Of a stretch of DNA of 64,000 nt, positions 16,628-25,231 are shown piece by piece. Source of the DNA: Candidatus Poribacteria bacterium (GTDB lineage Bacteria; Poribacteria; WGA-4E; WGA-3G); assembly GCA_026702755.1 (NCBI GenBank), contig JAPPBX010000081.1, forward strand, positions 62,001 through 126,000. The letters run 5' to 3'. Each line of letters begins with the position of its first letter. The first letter of the stretch is position 1. The position numbers and the translations under genes were made by a program. The notes beneath the pieces were generated by a model. The model made no database searches. It saw only the letters and a list, made by a program, of their open reading frames with translations, and was not told the origin of the DNA.

Positions 16628-18604
16628 ATGTTAACTGAAAGACCTCCGACACCGAATGTATCGCCAACACCCATTTCTTTCGGACTTAATGTCTTATTAG
16701 AGAAAACAGACCTTAGCGCACTCCTCCAAGAACAAGCTATTGCTGAGTTCAGTTCCGAGCATCTACAAACACTGATGTGGAAAATCGTTCCTGAAGTTCC
16801 AATGTCTTTTTCCAAACCAATAAAAGCATCGGAACAAGAACAGATTGAATTGGATCCATATCCAGAAAGCGACTACCAATGGCTTCTGGAAGTACTTGAA
16901 ACCCTAAGCGATATAGTGAGTCGGAACGTAAATAACGACTTTGCTGCACTGACCGAAACCGACTATGAACAACTTGATGCAGTGCTAAAAGAACTAATCT
17001 ATATCGTTGGTGACGATGAAAAGCATCGCTTGGCATCATTGATGGACTTCACTGGTGTCCTCATCACAAAGTATGAAAATGAATACTTTCCAAAACTGAC
17101 AGACTTGTTTCCTGAATTAGCAGAAAATGTAAATTTAAACGACATAAAAGATGAGAATCAACAAGATAATCCTATCAAGAAGTCGGAAAAACCTACAAAA
17201 GCACTTGCCGCGGAGGCATTTTTGTCCATCGGTAACCTTCTCTCGGACGGAGATAAAAAGGAAGGGGCAATTTTTGCTTACGATCAAGCGATATACCTGA
17301 ATCCAGAGCACGCACATGCTTACTACAACCGTGGGAGAGCGAAAGGATCTTTAGGTCAATATGAGTCTGAGATTGTTGATTTAGATGAGACTGTGCGACT
17401 TATCCCCAATTTTGCCGAAGCTTACTTATTGCGAGGTATTGCAAAAACTGCGCTGAATCACTATAAGTCTGCGGTCGCTGACTTTGACGAGACTCTACGA
17501 CTAAACCTAAACAATTCGCTCGTATATATAGTTTACGCCTCGCGAGGTTGTGCCAAAATAGTGTTGAATCGTCATGAGTCTGCAGTTGCTGACTTTGATG
17601 TGACCCTTCAACTCAAACCTGATGCCAAAATTCATTTCTTGCGTGGTTATGCAAAATACAAAATAGAACAATATAAGGATGCGATTGTTGACTTCGACAA
17701 GACTCTTCAACTCAAATCAGATCACGCTCAAGCCTACTTCATGCGTGGACGCGCGAAGATTAAGTTAGAACAATATGAAACTGCAATTGCTGATTTTGGT
17801 AAAGGTTTCCAACTTGAACCAGATGATGTTTTAGCCTACTTTGATCGAGGTTATGCCAAATATAGCCTAAAACAATATGAAGATGCGATTGTTGATCTTG
17901 ACGAAGGCATCCGTCTCAATCCAAATTCTACTGAAACTTATTTATTCCGCGGTATGGTAAAATGCATTCTCAACCAACATGGCTCTGCAATTGGCGATTT
18001 TGATAAAGGTATTCCTCTTAACCCTGATTTTGCTGAAGCTTATTTATTTCGAGGCTATGCCAAATATGGAATAGGAGAATATGAATCTGCCATCGTGGAT
18101 TTTGACGAAGGTATTCGTCTCAATCCAGATTCTGCTGAAGCTTATTTATTCCGAGGCTACGCCAAATACAGATTAAAACAATATGAAACTGCGCTTGCTG
18201 ATTTCGACAAAACTATCCAACTCAACCCAGATAATGGCGAAGCATATAATAACCGAGGCCATTTGAAAAACAAACTTGGACAATATGAATCTGCACTGGC
18301 AGACTGCGATGAATCCATCCGTCTAAACTTTGATGATGCATGGCCGTATGCCAATAGAGGCTTTGCGAAAATTAAGTTAGGTCAACCAGAATCTGCGCTT
18401 ACCGACTGTAACGAAGCAATTCGGAGAAATCCTTCTTTGGCTGAAGCCTACAACACCCGAGGTCAAGCAAATACTCTTTTGGGCAGGACTCAGGAAGCAA
18501 AGGCAGATTTCCAAAAAGCCTTAGAACTGGCAGAACAGACTGATAACCAAGATCTCAAAACTGAGATTGAGCAATCACTTGAAGAACTTGATAATGCCAA
18601 TTAG
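16628..18604 (+). CDS. HigA-like N-terminal domain fused to 13 TPR repeats
   Basis: A 658-aa protein. Residues about 106-157 (ALTETDYEQLDAVLKELIYI and then LITKYENEYFPKL) follow the N-terminal pattern of HigA antitoxins, in which a helical E-x-x-Y...L region with a final YExEHxP is followed by an HTH. Here the HTH is missing. An acidic, low-complexity linker (160-195) leads into 13 consecutive TPRs (about 196-640) with the AYxxRGxAKxxLxQYExAxxDxDxxIxLNP consensus, several nearly identical. The gene starts 3 bp after higB. It probably neutralises HigB while the TPR array senses or tethers something else, but it lacks the DNA-binding part for autoregulation. Composition is AT-rich compared with flanking genes. 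Confidence 0.75.
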   Translation: MLTERPPTPNVSPTPISFGLNVLLEKTDLSALLQEQAIAEFSSEHLQTLMWKIVPEVPMSFSKPIKASEQEQIELDPYPESDYQWLLEVLETLSDIVSRNVNNDFAALTETDYEQLDAVLKELIYIVGDDEKHRLASLMDFTGVLITKYENEYFPKLTDLFPELAENVNLNDIKDENQQDNPIKKSEKPTKALAAEAFLSIGNLLSDGDKKEGAIFAYDQAIYLNPEHAHAYYNRGRAKGSLGQYESEIVDLDETVRLIPNFAEAYLLRGIAKTALNHYKSAVADFDETLRLNLNNSLVYIVYASRGCAKIVLNRHESAVADFDVTLQLKPDAKIHFLRGYAKYKIEQYKDAIVDFDKTLQLKSDHAQAYFMRGRAKIKLEQYETAIADFGKGFQLEPDDVLAYFDRGYAKYSLKQYEDAIVDLDEGIRLNPNSTETYLFRGMVKCILNQHGSAIGDFDKGIPLNPDFAEAYLFRGYAKYGIGEYESAIVDFDEGIRLNPDSAEAYLFRGYAKYRLKQYETALADFDKTIQLNPDNGEAYNNRGHLKNKLGQYESALADCDESIRLNFDDAWPYANRGFAKIKLGQPESALTDCNEAIRRNPSLAEAYNTRGQANTLLGRTQEAKADFQKALELAEQTDNQDLKTEIEQSLEELDNAN

Positions 18605-18651
18605 AAGACAATGTAAATCTGCGCGACGGTCAAGCATCTCCCCGACTTTTT

Positions 18652-19431
18652 TTAATCAAACCGAGACGTAATCTCAGGGGGCGGTTCTCCCACAACGGAT
18701 TTTCCATCTTTCAACAACGGCTCAGCGTTGCCCCATAGACGACTCCCATCATGTGAAAGCAGAGGTTCCGCGGAATACTGCGCAAGATACGCACGCCGTA
18801 GACTGTTCGTGTAGTTCGTCCCGCTACAGTGGAAATTGACGCTCGTAAACGCCACAATGCTCCCCGCAGGAACGATAGCAGGTACACCCTTTTCCGGTCC
18901 GAAATAGCCCACCATATCGTTACTTTCATCGTCGCGGATGTGTTTTACCCATGAACGGACACCGATATGAGAAAACGGCATCACGTAGACCGTCCCGTTC
19001 TCTTCGGACATATCATCAAGCGCACACCAACAGGTGAGGTACGGCTTGTGGTCGGGGTAACCAACGTAACCCGAATCTTGGTGCCAGCTGAACTTCATTC
19101 CCTCTTCTGCTCCCTTGACGACGTACTGCTCCCAGAAGAGATACGCCGTATCGCCTAAGGTCGCACGGCAGACATCCGCCATCAGATCGCTGAACAGAAA
19201 TTCGCGAAGTTTAGGCTGTTGCCTGAAGCAGTTTGAGACGAAATACCGCTTTCCGCGATGATTGAGACCGAGCATTTCTGTGTCCTGCCGCTCCATCTCA
19301 GCATCCGCCTGATTGATAAAGGTCCCGCACTCACCGCGAAGCAGTTCCAAAAGCGGTTCCGGGATAACGTTCTCTAAAATGAAATAGCCTTCCTCTTGGT
19401 ATTGCTGTTTCTGTGCATCAGTTATGTTCAT
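18652..19431 (-). CDS. Phytanoyl-CoA dioxygenase family protein
   Basis: Non-haem Fe(II)/2-oxoglutarate-dependent oxygenase of the PhyH family, 259 aa. The facial triad is H117-x-D119 in SWHQDSGYVGY plus the distal His in VNFHCSGTNYTNSLRRAYL, whose following RRAY supplies the 2-oxoglutarate Arg. The N-terminus (QYQEEGYFILENVIPEPLLELLR) is the standard PhyH opening. It hydroxylates an unknown small molecule; these bacterial paralogues are numerous and substrate-diverse. A second PhyH gene lies at 34733-35518 and is only distantly alike. It stands downstream of the Tat-exported sulfite oxidase gene on the same strand, separated by a large palindrome. Confidence 0.9.
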   Translation of the reverse strand: MNITDAQKQQYQEEGYFILENVIPEPLLELLRGECGTFINQADAEMERQDTEMLGLNHRGKRYFVSNCFRQQPKLREFLFSDLMADVCRATLGDTAYLFWEQYVVKGAEEGMKFSWHQDSGYVGYPDHKPYLTCWCALDDMSEENGTVYVMPFSHIGVRSWVKHIRDDESNDMVGYFGPEKGVPAIVPAGSIVAFTSVNFHCSGTNYTNSLRRAYLAQYSAEPLLSHDGSRLWGNAEPLLKDGKSVVGEPPPEITSRFD

Positions 19432-19453
19432 AAACTTCTACCTATAACGTGAC

Positions 19454-19480
19454 GCTGGCGAGGTTTCAAACCTCGCCAGC
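19454..19480. repeat. 27-bp near-perfect palindrome
   Basis: Arms GCTGGCGAGGTTT and AAACCTCGCCAGC with a single central base. It lies 18 bp downstream of the sulfite oxidase stop, in the 67-bp gap before the PhyH gene on the minus strand. No T-run follows. It is probably a REP-type element that could also stop transcription or protect the message end; shorter relatives occur at 12829 and near 27567. Confidence 0.7.
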
Positions 19481-19498
19481 AATATGGGAGTATAAATT

Positions 19499-20629
19499 CT
19501 ATTCGATATTTATTGGACGGACGATCTGGCCGTTGCTTTCCCAATACGTATGCTTTCCGGTGATGTAGTCAGAGTCCCCAGCAGGTTGGATGTTCCCTTT
19601 CGTATCAATGGCTCTGGAGACGACAGTATGTTCCCCCTTCGATGGGTTGTTCCAATCAAGATGCCAGATTTTCCATGCGAATTCGGCATCTTCTTCCGGA
19701 TCTATCGTCGCCTTTTGCCAAGCACCGCCATCAATGCTTACTTCAACGGTTTTGATAGGTGCCCCCCACGCGGCACCGTAGATACGGTATCTATCACCGA
19801 TGCGCGTTACTTTCGCCGCTAACGATTTCAAGTTTGTCCTACCAACTGAAGTCTCCATCCACACCGATTCGCCATCGGGACGTTTCTCCTCGCGCATCGT
19901 GACATAATCGCGTCCCATAAACCGCCCCATGTACCGGGTATCGCGCACCTCAATACGTTTGAGCCATTTTACGCAGGCGATGCCGTACCATCCCGGAGCG
20001 ATCAAGCGAAGCGGCGCGCCGTTCGCGTGTGGTAACGGTTCACCGTTCATCTCATAACAGAGGAGGTTGGTGTCTTCCAATGCGTCTTCAACAGACATAC
20101 TCCGTGCAAAGTTCTGACGCATCTTTACACCGCGTCGTTCCTCTTCGCCAACATCGTGTCCGAAGAAGATAACCTCAATCCCGTTTTCTTGGATACCAGC
20201 CTCCTTGAGAATCGGCGCGAGGGGTGTGCCAGCCCATTTAGCATTGCCAATTCCACCTGTGAACGTCGCAAACCCATGGTTGCCGGAGCACTCCAACGTA
20301 AAGGTTACCTCCTGCCGTGGACGTGCTTTAATATCTTCAATTGTGAGCATCAACGGGTTGTCAACCAAACCGCTAATCTCCAATTTCCATGTCGCGAGAT
20401 CAACTTCAGGTGTGCCGTAGTGGGAAACATTGAAGAATTTATCGTTCGGTGTGATAAAGGTATCAAGCTTACTCCAATCCAACAAAACTCGCTCTGAAGG
20501 TGGCGGTTGATCGGTGAAAGGGATAAGCACTTCACCCTCACGACGTGGAAAGGCGTAGACTGCCCACGGACTGAGCAGCAGCCCTGTAAGCGTTATACCG
20601 CTCTGTCGCAAAAAATCTCTGCGATCCAT
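19499..20629 (-). CDS. Tat-exported sulfite-oxidase-family molybdoenzyme
   Basis: Molybdopterin-dependent oxidoreductase, 376 aa. It begins MDRRDFLRQSGITLTGLLLS, a twin-arginine signal, so the folded enzyme is exported. The molybdenum-ligating cysteine is C114 in VTFTLECSGNHG. GAPLRLIAPGWYGIACVKWL is the cofactor pocket, and the C-terminal half (KVTRIGDRYRIYGAAW to WQKATIDPEEDAEFAWKIWHLDW) is the Mo-co dimerisation Ig-like domain. It likely oxidises sulfite or a related sulfur compound in the periplasm, which would suit an organism that releases sulfate or sulfonate from polymers. It follows the Fe/Mn SOD gene by 31 bp in a two-gene operon. Confidence 0.9.
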   Translation of the reverse strand: MDRRDFLRQSGITLTGLLLSPWAVYAFPRREGEVLIPFTDQPPPSERVLLDWSKLDTFITPNDKFFNVSHYGTPEVDLATWKLEISGLVDNPLMLTIEDIKARPRQEVTFTLECSGNHGFATFTGGIGNAKWAGTPLAPILKEAGIQENGIEVIFFGHDVGEEERRGVKMRQNFARSMSVEDALEDTNLLCYEMNGEPLPHANGAPLRLIAPGWYGIACVKWLKRIEVRDTRYMGRFMGRDYVTMREEKRPDGESVWMETSVGRTNLKSLAAKVTRIGDRYRIYGAAWGAPIKTVEVSIDGGAWQKATIDPEEDAEFAWKIWHLDWNNPSKGEHTVVSRAIDTKGNIQPAGDSDYITGKHTYWESNGQIVRPINIE

Positions 20630-20660
20630 GGTGCCTCCTCATTTTTCGGTAGACGTAGTT

Positions 20661-21383
20661 TTAAGCGTTCGTTGCCGCAATATAGTTGGCGTTAACCTGT
20701 TTCCAGTTAACGATTTTCCCCCAAGCATCAACATAATCAGCGCGTCGGTTCTGATAGTTCAGATAATAAGCGTGTTCCCAGACATCAAGACCGAGGATAG
20801 GGGTATGTCCTTTCATCAACGGACTATCCTGATTTGATGTTGAATAAATCTGCAGCTTCTTCTTATCGTCAACGACAAGCCATGCCCATCCGGATCCGAA
20901 ATGTGTTTTCGCGGCTTTGGCAAACATTTCGCTGCCAGCATCGAATGAACCAAACGTGGATTGAATCGTCTCGGCAACTTTCCCTGTCGGTTCTCTGCCT
21001 TCGGGAATCATAATGCTCCAGAAGAGCGTGTGGTTGGCGTGTCCACCGCCGCTGTTGATAACGGCTTGGCGAATGTCCTTCGGCACTTTATCAATATTCC
21101 TGAGCAGGTCTTCAATTGACAGGTGCTCCAAATCGTGGTGCCCTTTGATTGCCGCATTGAGTTTATTGACGTAGCCTTGGTGGTGTTTCCCGTGATGGAT
21201 CTCCATTGTGCGTTTGTCGATGTATGGTTCAAACGCATCGTGCGGATAGCGTAGTGCTGGTAGCGTATGACCATGGCTATGCGCTTGCTCGTGATGGTCA
21301 GCATAAAGGCGCAATGGACTGTTCGCAAGGAGCAGTCCTGCCACTGCGGTACTTCCTCGAATTAAAAAATTTCTGCGGTTCAT
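20661..21383 (-). CDS. Tat-exported Fe/Mn superoxide dismutase
   Basis: Superoxide dismutase, 240 aa, dismutating superoxide to peroxide and oxygen. The start at 21383 has AAGGAGA and gives [20 protein letters not shown], a twin-arginine signal; the longer frame up to 21533 would lie upstream of the promoter. Metal ligands are H63 ([11 protein letters not shown]), H118 (GHANHTLFW), D200 and H204 ([11 protein letters not shown]). A His-rich spacer, [10 protein letters not shown], follows the signal and could aid metal loading. Export with the downstream sulfite oxidase suggests protection of periplasmic redox chemistry. Metal choice (Fe or Mn) cannot be told with certainty. Confidence 0.93.
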   Translation of the reverse strand: MNRRNFLIRGSTAVAGLLLANSPLRLYADHHEQAHSHGHTLPALRYPHDAFEPYIDKRTMEIHHGKHHQGYVNKLNAAIKGHHDLEHLSIEDLLRNIDKVPKDIRQAVINSGGGHANHTLFWSIMIPEGREPTGKVAETIQSTFGSFDAGSEMFAKAAKTHFGSGWAWLVVDDKKKLQIYSTSNQDSPLMKGHTPILGLDVWEHAYYLNYQNRRADYVDAWGKIVNWKQVNANYIAATNA

Positions 21384-21398
21384 GAGTTCTCCTTGTCC

Positions 21399-21415
21399 TG
21401 CTATTTTGGATAGCA
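21399..21415. promoter_or_regulatory. Operator-like inverted repeat before SOD
   Basis: TGCTAT-N5-ATAGCA with perfect 6-bp arms. It abuts the -10 box of the SOD promoter and covers the expected start site, a common position for a repressor site. The binding protein is unknown. Confidence 0.45.
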
Positions 21416-21443
21416 TTTTACAGAAATTGCGGGTTTGTGTCAA
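21415..21443 (-). promoter_or_regulatory. Sigma-70 promoter of the SOD-sulfite oxidase operon
   Basis: On the minus strand TTGACA (21443-21438), 17 bp, TAAAAT (21420-21415). Initiation near 21408 gives a leader of about 25 nt and supports the start at 21383. Confidence 0.75.
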
Positions 21444-21536
21444 TATAAAATTCGGTTGATTTTGGCACAGAGATGTGGTATGTTGATTGCAATACCAATA
21501 TAAAGAAACAAAGAATGAAAAGGAAGACAACACTTT

Positions 21537-22526
21537 ATGTCTAAAGAACTTTCCCGTCTTAAACCCGTTGAACTCCGTGATATTTGGCCCAACGAAGCTG
21601 CAGACTTTACACCATGGCTGGCTGAAGAAGAAAATCTTAACCTTCTCGCTGAAACCCTCGGTTTAGAACTGGAACTTGAAGCACAAGAAAGAGATGTGGG
21701 AGACTTCCGTGCTGATATTTTATGCAAAAATGATGATGGTTCACGAGTGCTCATTGAAAATCAATTGGAAGCGACTGACCACATTCACCTTGGTCAAATC
21801 CTAACGTATGCGGCTGGATTGGATATCCACACAGTTATCTGGATTGCGAAAGAATTCCGAGAAGAACATCGTGCTGCGCTTGATCGATTAAACGAAATTA
21901 CAGATGAACACTTCCAGTACTTTGGGATAGAGATTAAAGTATGGCAAATTGGGGATTCTGCACGTGCCCCGCAATTTGAGATCGTCTCTAGCCCCAATGA
22001 CTGGAGCCGATCAGTGACTAAAGACACGCGAAATGCCATTAAAGATCTCTCTGAAACCCAACGACAACAGGAAAAATTCTGGACAGAATTCGGCAAGCAC
22101 TTGACTAAAAAAAACAGTCCGATTACGCAGCCAAACCCACAACCTTTAGCACGGACGATTTTTAGGATTGGCAGATCCGATTTCGGTATATACACAACTT
22201 TAGTTAACAGGAGGCAGGAGATTCGTATTCAACTTACCATACGCGGAATCAACGCCAAGGCTCACTTTCATCTATTGAGAGAACAACAACCTGAAATTGA
22301 AAGTGAATTTGGTGAACCACTTGGATGGTCAGAACTACCTGAAAGAGAGGAAAGTCATATATACTTACTAAAAAGTGACACTGATCCATCAGATGAAGCT
22401 GATTGGCCCAATCAGCATGAATGGCTTGCAGCTAAACTTGAAAAGTTTTATGCTGTTTTCCGGCATCGCGTAAAAGCACTCAATGTCGACAACTGGGAAC
22501 CACCCGAAGCCGAGGATGACGCATAA
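21537..22526 (+). CDS. DUF4268 protein with nuclease-like core
   Basis: A 329-aa protein with a C-terminal DUF4268 region (about 185-320, including [15 protein letters not shown] and [14 protein letters not shown]). The N-terminal half looks like a PD-(D/E)xK-type fold: D60 in [13 protein letters not shown], then E74-N-Q76 in [17 protein letters not shown] and [16 protein letters not shown]. This D...E-x-Q layout is found in restriction-endonuclease-like proteins. DUF4268 proteins are often linked to defence or unknown DNA functions; catalytic activity is not shown. AAAAGGAAG precedes the ATG. It sits 59 bp before a patatin gene on the same strand and may be co-expressed. Confidence 0.8.
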   Translation: MSKELSRLKPVELRDIWPNEAADFTPWLAEEENLNLLAETLGLELELEAQERDVGDFRADILCKNDDGSRVLIENQLEATDHIHLGQILTYAAGLDIHTVIWIAKEFREEHRAALDRLNEITDEHFQYFGIEIKVWQIGDSARAPQFEIVSSPNDWSRSVTKDTRNAIKDLSETQRQQEKFWTEFGKHLTKKNSPITQPNPQPLARTIFRIGRSDFGIYTTLVNRRQEIRIQLTIRGINAKAHFHLLREQQPEIESEFGEPLGWSELPEREESHIYLLKSDTDPSDEADWPNQHEWLAAKLEKFYAVFRHRVKALNVDNWEPPEAEDDA

Positions 22527-22585
22527 ACATGGATTTGGTTTGTAGTAGGGCAATTTATTGCCCGTTTATCAAAGAGAGATAATCA

Positions 22586-23506
22586 ATGGAAAACGCAGAC
22601 ACCTTCCACATTCTCGCGTTAGATGGCGGTGGCACCCGCGGCATGTACACCGCCCAACTCCTCGCTAAAATTGAAGAGGCTTTTGGAACGCGTATCAAAA
22701 CCTGTTTCGATCTCATCGCCGGAACGAGCACAGGCGCAATCATCGCTGGTGCTGCTGTTTCCGACATCCCGATGACAGATATCGTCCAACTCTTTGAAAC
22801 TGAGACCCCTTATATCTTCCGAAGAAGATGGTATCGCATTCCATTATTCTTGAGTAAATATCCAAGCGAACAACTCGCCCAGGTTATCGCCAAGCATATT
22901 CCAGCAACGCCTCTCGGTCAAATAGCAACGCCATTGATGATAACAAGTTCGGAGATCGCCAAAAGTGAAGTTCACATTTTTAGATCCAATTATGGGAGTC
23001 GCTATTCGGAGGGTACACCCCCTACAAGTAAAGAGGTCTGTTTGCGAGAGGCTATCCTTGCCTCCTGTGCTGCACCCACATTTTTTGCCCCAAAATCCGT
23101 TGATGACCTCTTGTTAGCAGACGGCTGCTTATGGGCAAACAATCCCTCCACAATTGCCGCCACAGAGGCACTCTCAGTGTTTAGAAAAGAGGCACGAAAG
23201 ATTCGGATGCTATCTATCGGTACAGGACATTCAACAAACATGTATCGGCAGAGACGCGGCTGGGGGTTTATCACCGGATGGGGGGGTGCCAAACTAACCT
23301 CCTACGTGATGACATTGCAAGCCCAAGCCTCCGCACATATAGCGAAATTGTTGCTAAAGGGGAATTATTTACGCATCAATCCAGAAATCGATCGCTGGGA
23401 GATAGATACCCTTACGCGGTTAGATGACCTCAAATCCCTTGCTGAGCGCGATTTTGAAAAATATGCTGCAGAGATTGAAACTTTTATTCCTGCTGAATTT
23501 AAATAA
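22586..23506 (+). CDS. Patatin-like phospholipase
   Basis: A 306-aa serine acyl hydrolase. The oxyanion loop is DGGGTRG (residues 13-19), the nucleophile S48 is in GTSTG, and the catalytic Asp is D179 in ADGCLWANNP. It deacylates phospholipids or related esters. No signal peptide is present, so it acts inside the cell, as do the short bacterial patatins that serve as effectors in CBASS-type immunity. No nucleotide cyclase is found nearby, and the preceding gene is the nuclease-like DUF4268 protein. Function as a housekeeping lipase or defence effector cannot be decided. Confidence 0.9.
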   Translation: MENADTFHILALDGGGTRGMYTAQLLAKIEEAFGTRIKTCFDLIAGTSTGAIIAGAAVSDIPMTDIVQLFETETPYIFRRRWYRIPLFLSKYPSEQLAQVIAKHIPATPLGQIATPLMITSSEIAKSEVHIFRSNYGSRYSEGTPPTSKEVCLREAILASCAAPTFFAPKSVDDLLLADGCLWANNPSTIAATEALSVFRKEARKIRMLSIGTGHSTNMYRQRRGWGFITGWGGAKLTSYVMTLQAQASAHIAKLLLKGNYLRINPEIDRWEIDTLTRLDDLKSLAERDFEKYAAEIETFIPAEFK

Positions 23507-23797
23507 GGTCCAATGATCACCTGAAAACGCAGTTTTCACACATCTCCTATTTCTCAGCGTAATCCATGATTTAGGCAACCCCATATACTTTTCTGTTAAA
23601 AAATTGACTTTTTAAGTTGTAAAATGTATAATACAAGAGAATGTGACAAATTTTTCCGTTTTGAGAAGTGAAGGTAATTTCTTGTTTCGCTAACGACGGG
23701 TTAAAAACCTCAAACTTCATCCATTAACAATGCTATCCCGAATTCAGGTTTCGGACAGCATTAGCTGGACCCAATAAGGGAATAAGGAGAAATTTTC
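23507..23797. other. Intergenic region with promoter and structured leader
   Basis: 291 bp with no gene. The left half is plain AT-rich DNA. A strong promoter at 23604-23632 is followed by a leader of about 160 nt. Within the leader, AATGCTATCCCGAA (from 23729) pairs with TTCGGACAGCATT (to 23762) to form a stem with one bulge. A ribosome site AAGGAGA stands before the ATG at 23798. Confidence 0.6.
23604..23632 (+). promoter_or_regulatory. Sigma-70 promoter for four-span membrane protein
   Basis: TTGACT (23604-23609), 17-bp spacer, TATAAT (23627-23632). The only same-strand gene before the next terminator is the 142-aa membrane protein. Confidence 0.75.
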
Positions 23798-24226
23798 ATG
23801 GAAGGCTTTAAGCGATTTATAGGGGTTGTGCTTATCGTCATTGCGGCGATAGTCGCTATCCAGACGATAATCGAGCCAATTTACCACACCTCCACCGATG
23901 ATAGTCCGTACAGTTCCGCCTGGGACATCATCAACTGGCTCTCCGCCATTTCGATAATTCTGGGGTTGATATTCGGTTATATTCGTCTGAGCGGTGTCGG
24001 CGCGGATTCAAGCGTCCAAGAGTTCATAGCGGCGAACACGCTCTTCTACGGGTTTATATTCGTAGCTATAATCTTCTTCTGGAACTGGTTCGGCATCATG
24101 GAGTTCGCGTCAGACTTTACCGCTGTCAGCCATGGCACCCGAGGTTTAGTATGGATCCTCTTTGATGCTATACTACCACCGTTGAATATCGCGATGGGTA
24201 TTCACCTGCTGCGTGCCAGTGAATAG
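23798..24226 (+). CDS. Four-span membrane protein
   Basis: A 142-aa integral membrane protein, no family recognised. Hydrophobic helices lie at about 7-27, 47-67, 82-105 and 115-138. A hydrophilic loop between the first two (YHTSTDDSPYSSAWD) would face the periplasm, and there is a short basic N-terminus (MEGFKRF). AAGGAGA precedes the ATG. Expressed alone: it has its own promoter, a long structured leader and a hairpin terminator at 24298. That arrangement suggests a regulated single gene, but nothing in the protein indicates what it transports or senses. Confidence 0.75.
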   Translation: MEGFKRFIGVVLIVIAAIVAIQTIIEPIYHTSTDDSPYSSAWDIINWLSAISIILGLIFGYIRLSGVGADSSVQEFIAANTLFYGFIFVAIIFFWNWFGIMEFASDFTAVSHGTRGLVWILFDAILPPLNIAMGIHLLRASE

Positions 24227-24297
24227 GCAACGAAGCCTATTTTCAAAATTGACATCCGAGTTCATAGTCGTACAAGTACTATGACGAGCCTGAATAC

Positions 24298-24326
24298 GAA
24301 GTGCGTGCTTTCCAAGTGCGCACTTC
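24298..24326 (+). terminator. Hairpin terminator after membrane protein
   Basis: Stem GAAGTGCG (24298-24305) / CGCACTTC (24319-24326) followed by ACTTTTCT. It separates the membrane protein gene from the downstream aldolase. Confidence 0.5.
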
Positions 24327-24400
24327 ACTTTTCTATGGACAATTTTCAAAATTCCTGATATTCTTTACCCTTAAAGAGAACAGCCGAACAGGAGAAACCT

Positions 24401-25156
24401 ATGGAAATAAGACCAAACAGAGTTAAACAGAAGTTAGCAGACGGAGACCTTGCGTACGTCATCTCAGGACTCACAAATGCTGACGATATAGACATCTTCG
24501 GTCCAAACGGATACGACGGCGTATGGTTAGAAGGCGAACACGGGCGAGTTGACGCATCAGAAATCGCTGACCTGACACGCGCATGCGACCTCTGGGGCAT
24601 GACCTCTATCACACGGGTCAATCGCAACGACCAAGGGCTTATCTACCGTACGCTGGACTGCGGCTCAATGGGGATCGCTGTCCCACATGTCAACACGAAA
24701 GCGGAGGCGCAGAACGTCGTAGATGGTACGAAGTTCGCACCGATTGGTCACCGTGGCATGTATACCAGCCGTCAAGGGTATGGCGTGGACAACTATTTTG
24801 ATGTAGCCAATTCACAGACACTCGTCATCGTTTTGATTGAAGATATTACGGCGGTTAACAACTTAGACGATATCCTCACCGTCGATCATATTGACGTGTT
24901 TTTCGTTGCACCCTCGGATTTAGCGACTTCTATGGGGCATATCGGGAACTTAACGCACCCAGATGTCCAGAACACAATAGATGCCGCCCTCGCGCGCATC
25001 CAAGCGGCAGGACGGGTTGCTGGTACCTTGGCACTTGATCCCATGGTTGAGAAATATGTCAAGGCGGGTGTACGGTTCTTAATGACAGGTGTTGGTGGAT
25101 GGATCACGTCTGGCGCTGCGGCATACAAAGAACGAGCAGAGGGCGCGAAACCCTAA
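24401..25156 (+). CDS. HpcH/HpaI-family aldolase
   Basis: Class II (metal-dependent) pyruvate aldolase of 251 aa, in the family of HpaI, GarL and the 2-keto-3-deoxy-L-rhamnonate aldolase YfaU. Visible are the base region EGEHG (general-base His), TRVNRND (substrate-binding Arg), the metal pair E in LIEDITAV and D in APSDLATSMG. It cleaves 2-keto-3-deoxy acids to pyruvate and an aldehyde. The convergent neighbour is an L-fuconate dehydratase, whose product 2-keto-3-deoxy-L-fuconate would suit such an aldolase, so the pair may belong to one non-phosphorylating fucose route. GGAG precedes the ATG. Confidence 0.88.
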   Translation: MEIRPNRVKQKLADGDLAYVISGLTNADDIDIFGPNGYDGVWLEGEHGRVDASEIADLTRACDLWGMTSITRVNRNDQGLIYRTLDCGSMGIAVPHVNTKAEAQNVVDGTKFAPIGHRGMYTSRQGYGVDNYFDVANSQTLVIVLIEDITAVNNLDDILTVDHIDVFFVAPSDLATSMGHIGNLTHPDVQNTIDAALARIQAAGRVAGTLALDPMVEKYVKAGVRFLMTGVGGWITSGAAAYKERAEGAKP

Positions 25157-25196
25157 CAGATTTAACTTTGACAGTAGTCTCTCTTCGTTCTCATCA

Positions 25197-25215
25197 GCGC
25201 GGTTTTTAACCGCGC
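25197..25215. terminator. Bidirectional hairpin terminator
   Basis: Stem GCGCGGTT (25197-25204) / AACCGCGC (25208-25215) with a TTT loop and ATTTTCG following on the plus strand. It lies midway between convergent aldolase and L-fuconate dehydratase genes. Confidence 0.65.
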
Positions 25216-25231
25216 ATTTTCGTTAAGGCAA

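Noticed and set aside
16628-18604. Ordinary TPR protein with no toxin-antitoxin link
   Set aside because: The 3-bp spacing from higB and the HigA-like segment at residues 106-157 argue for a functional pair, so the simpler reading was set aside, though it remains the main alternative.
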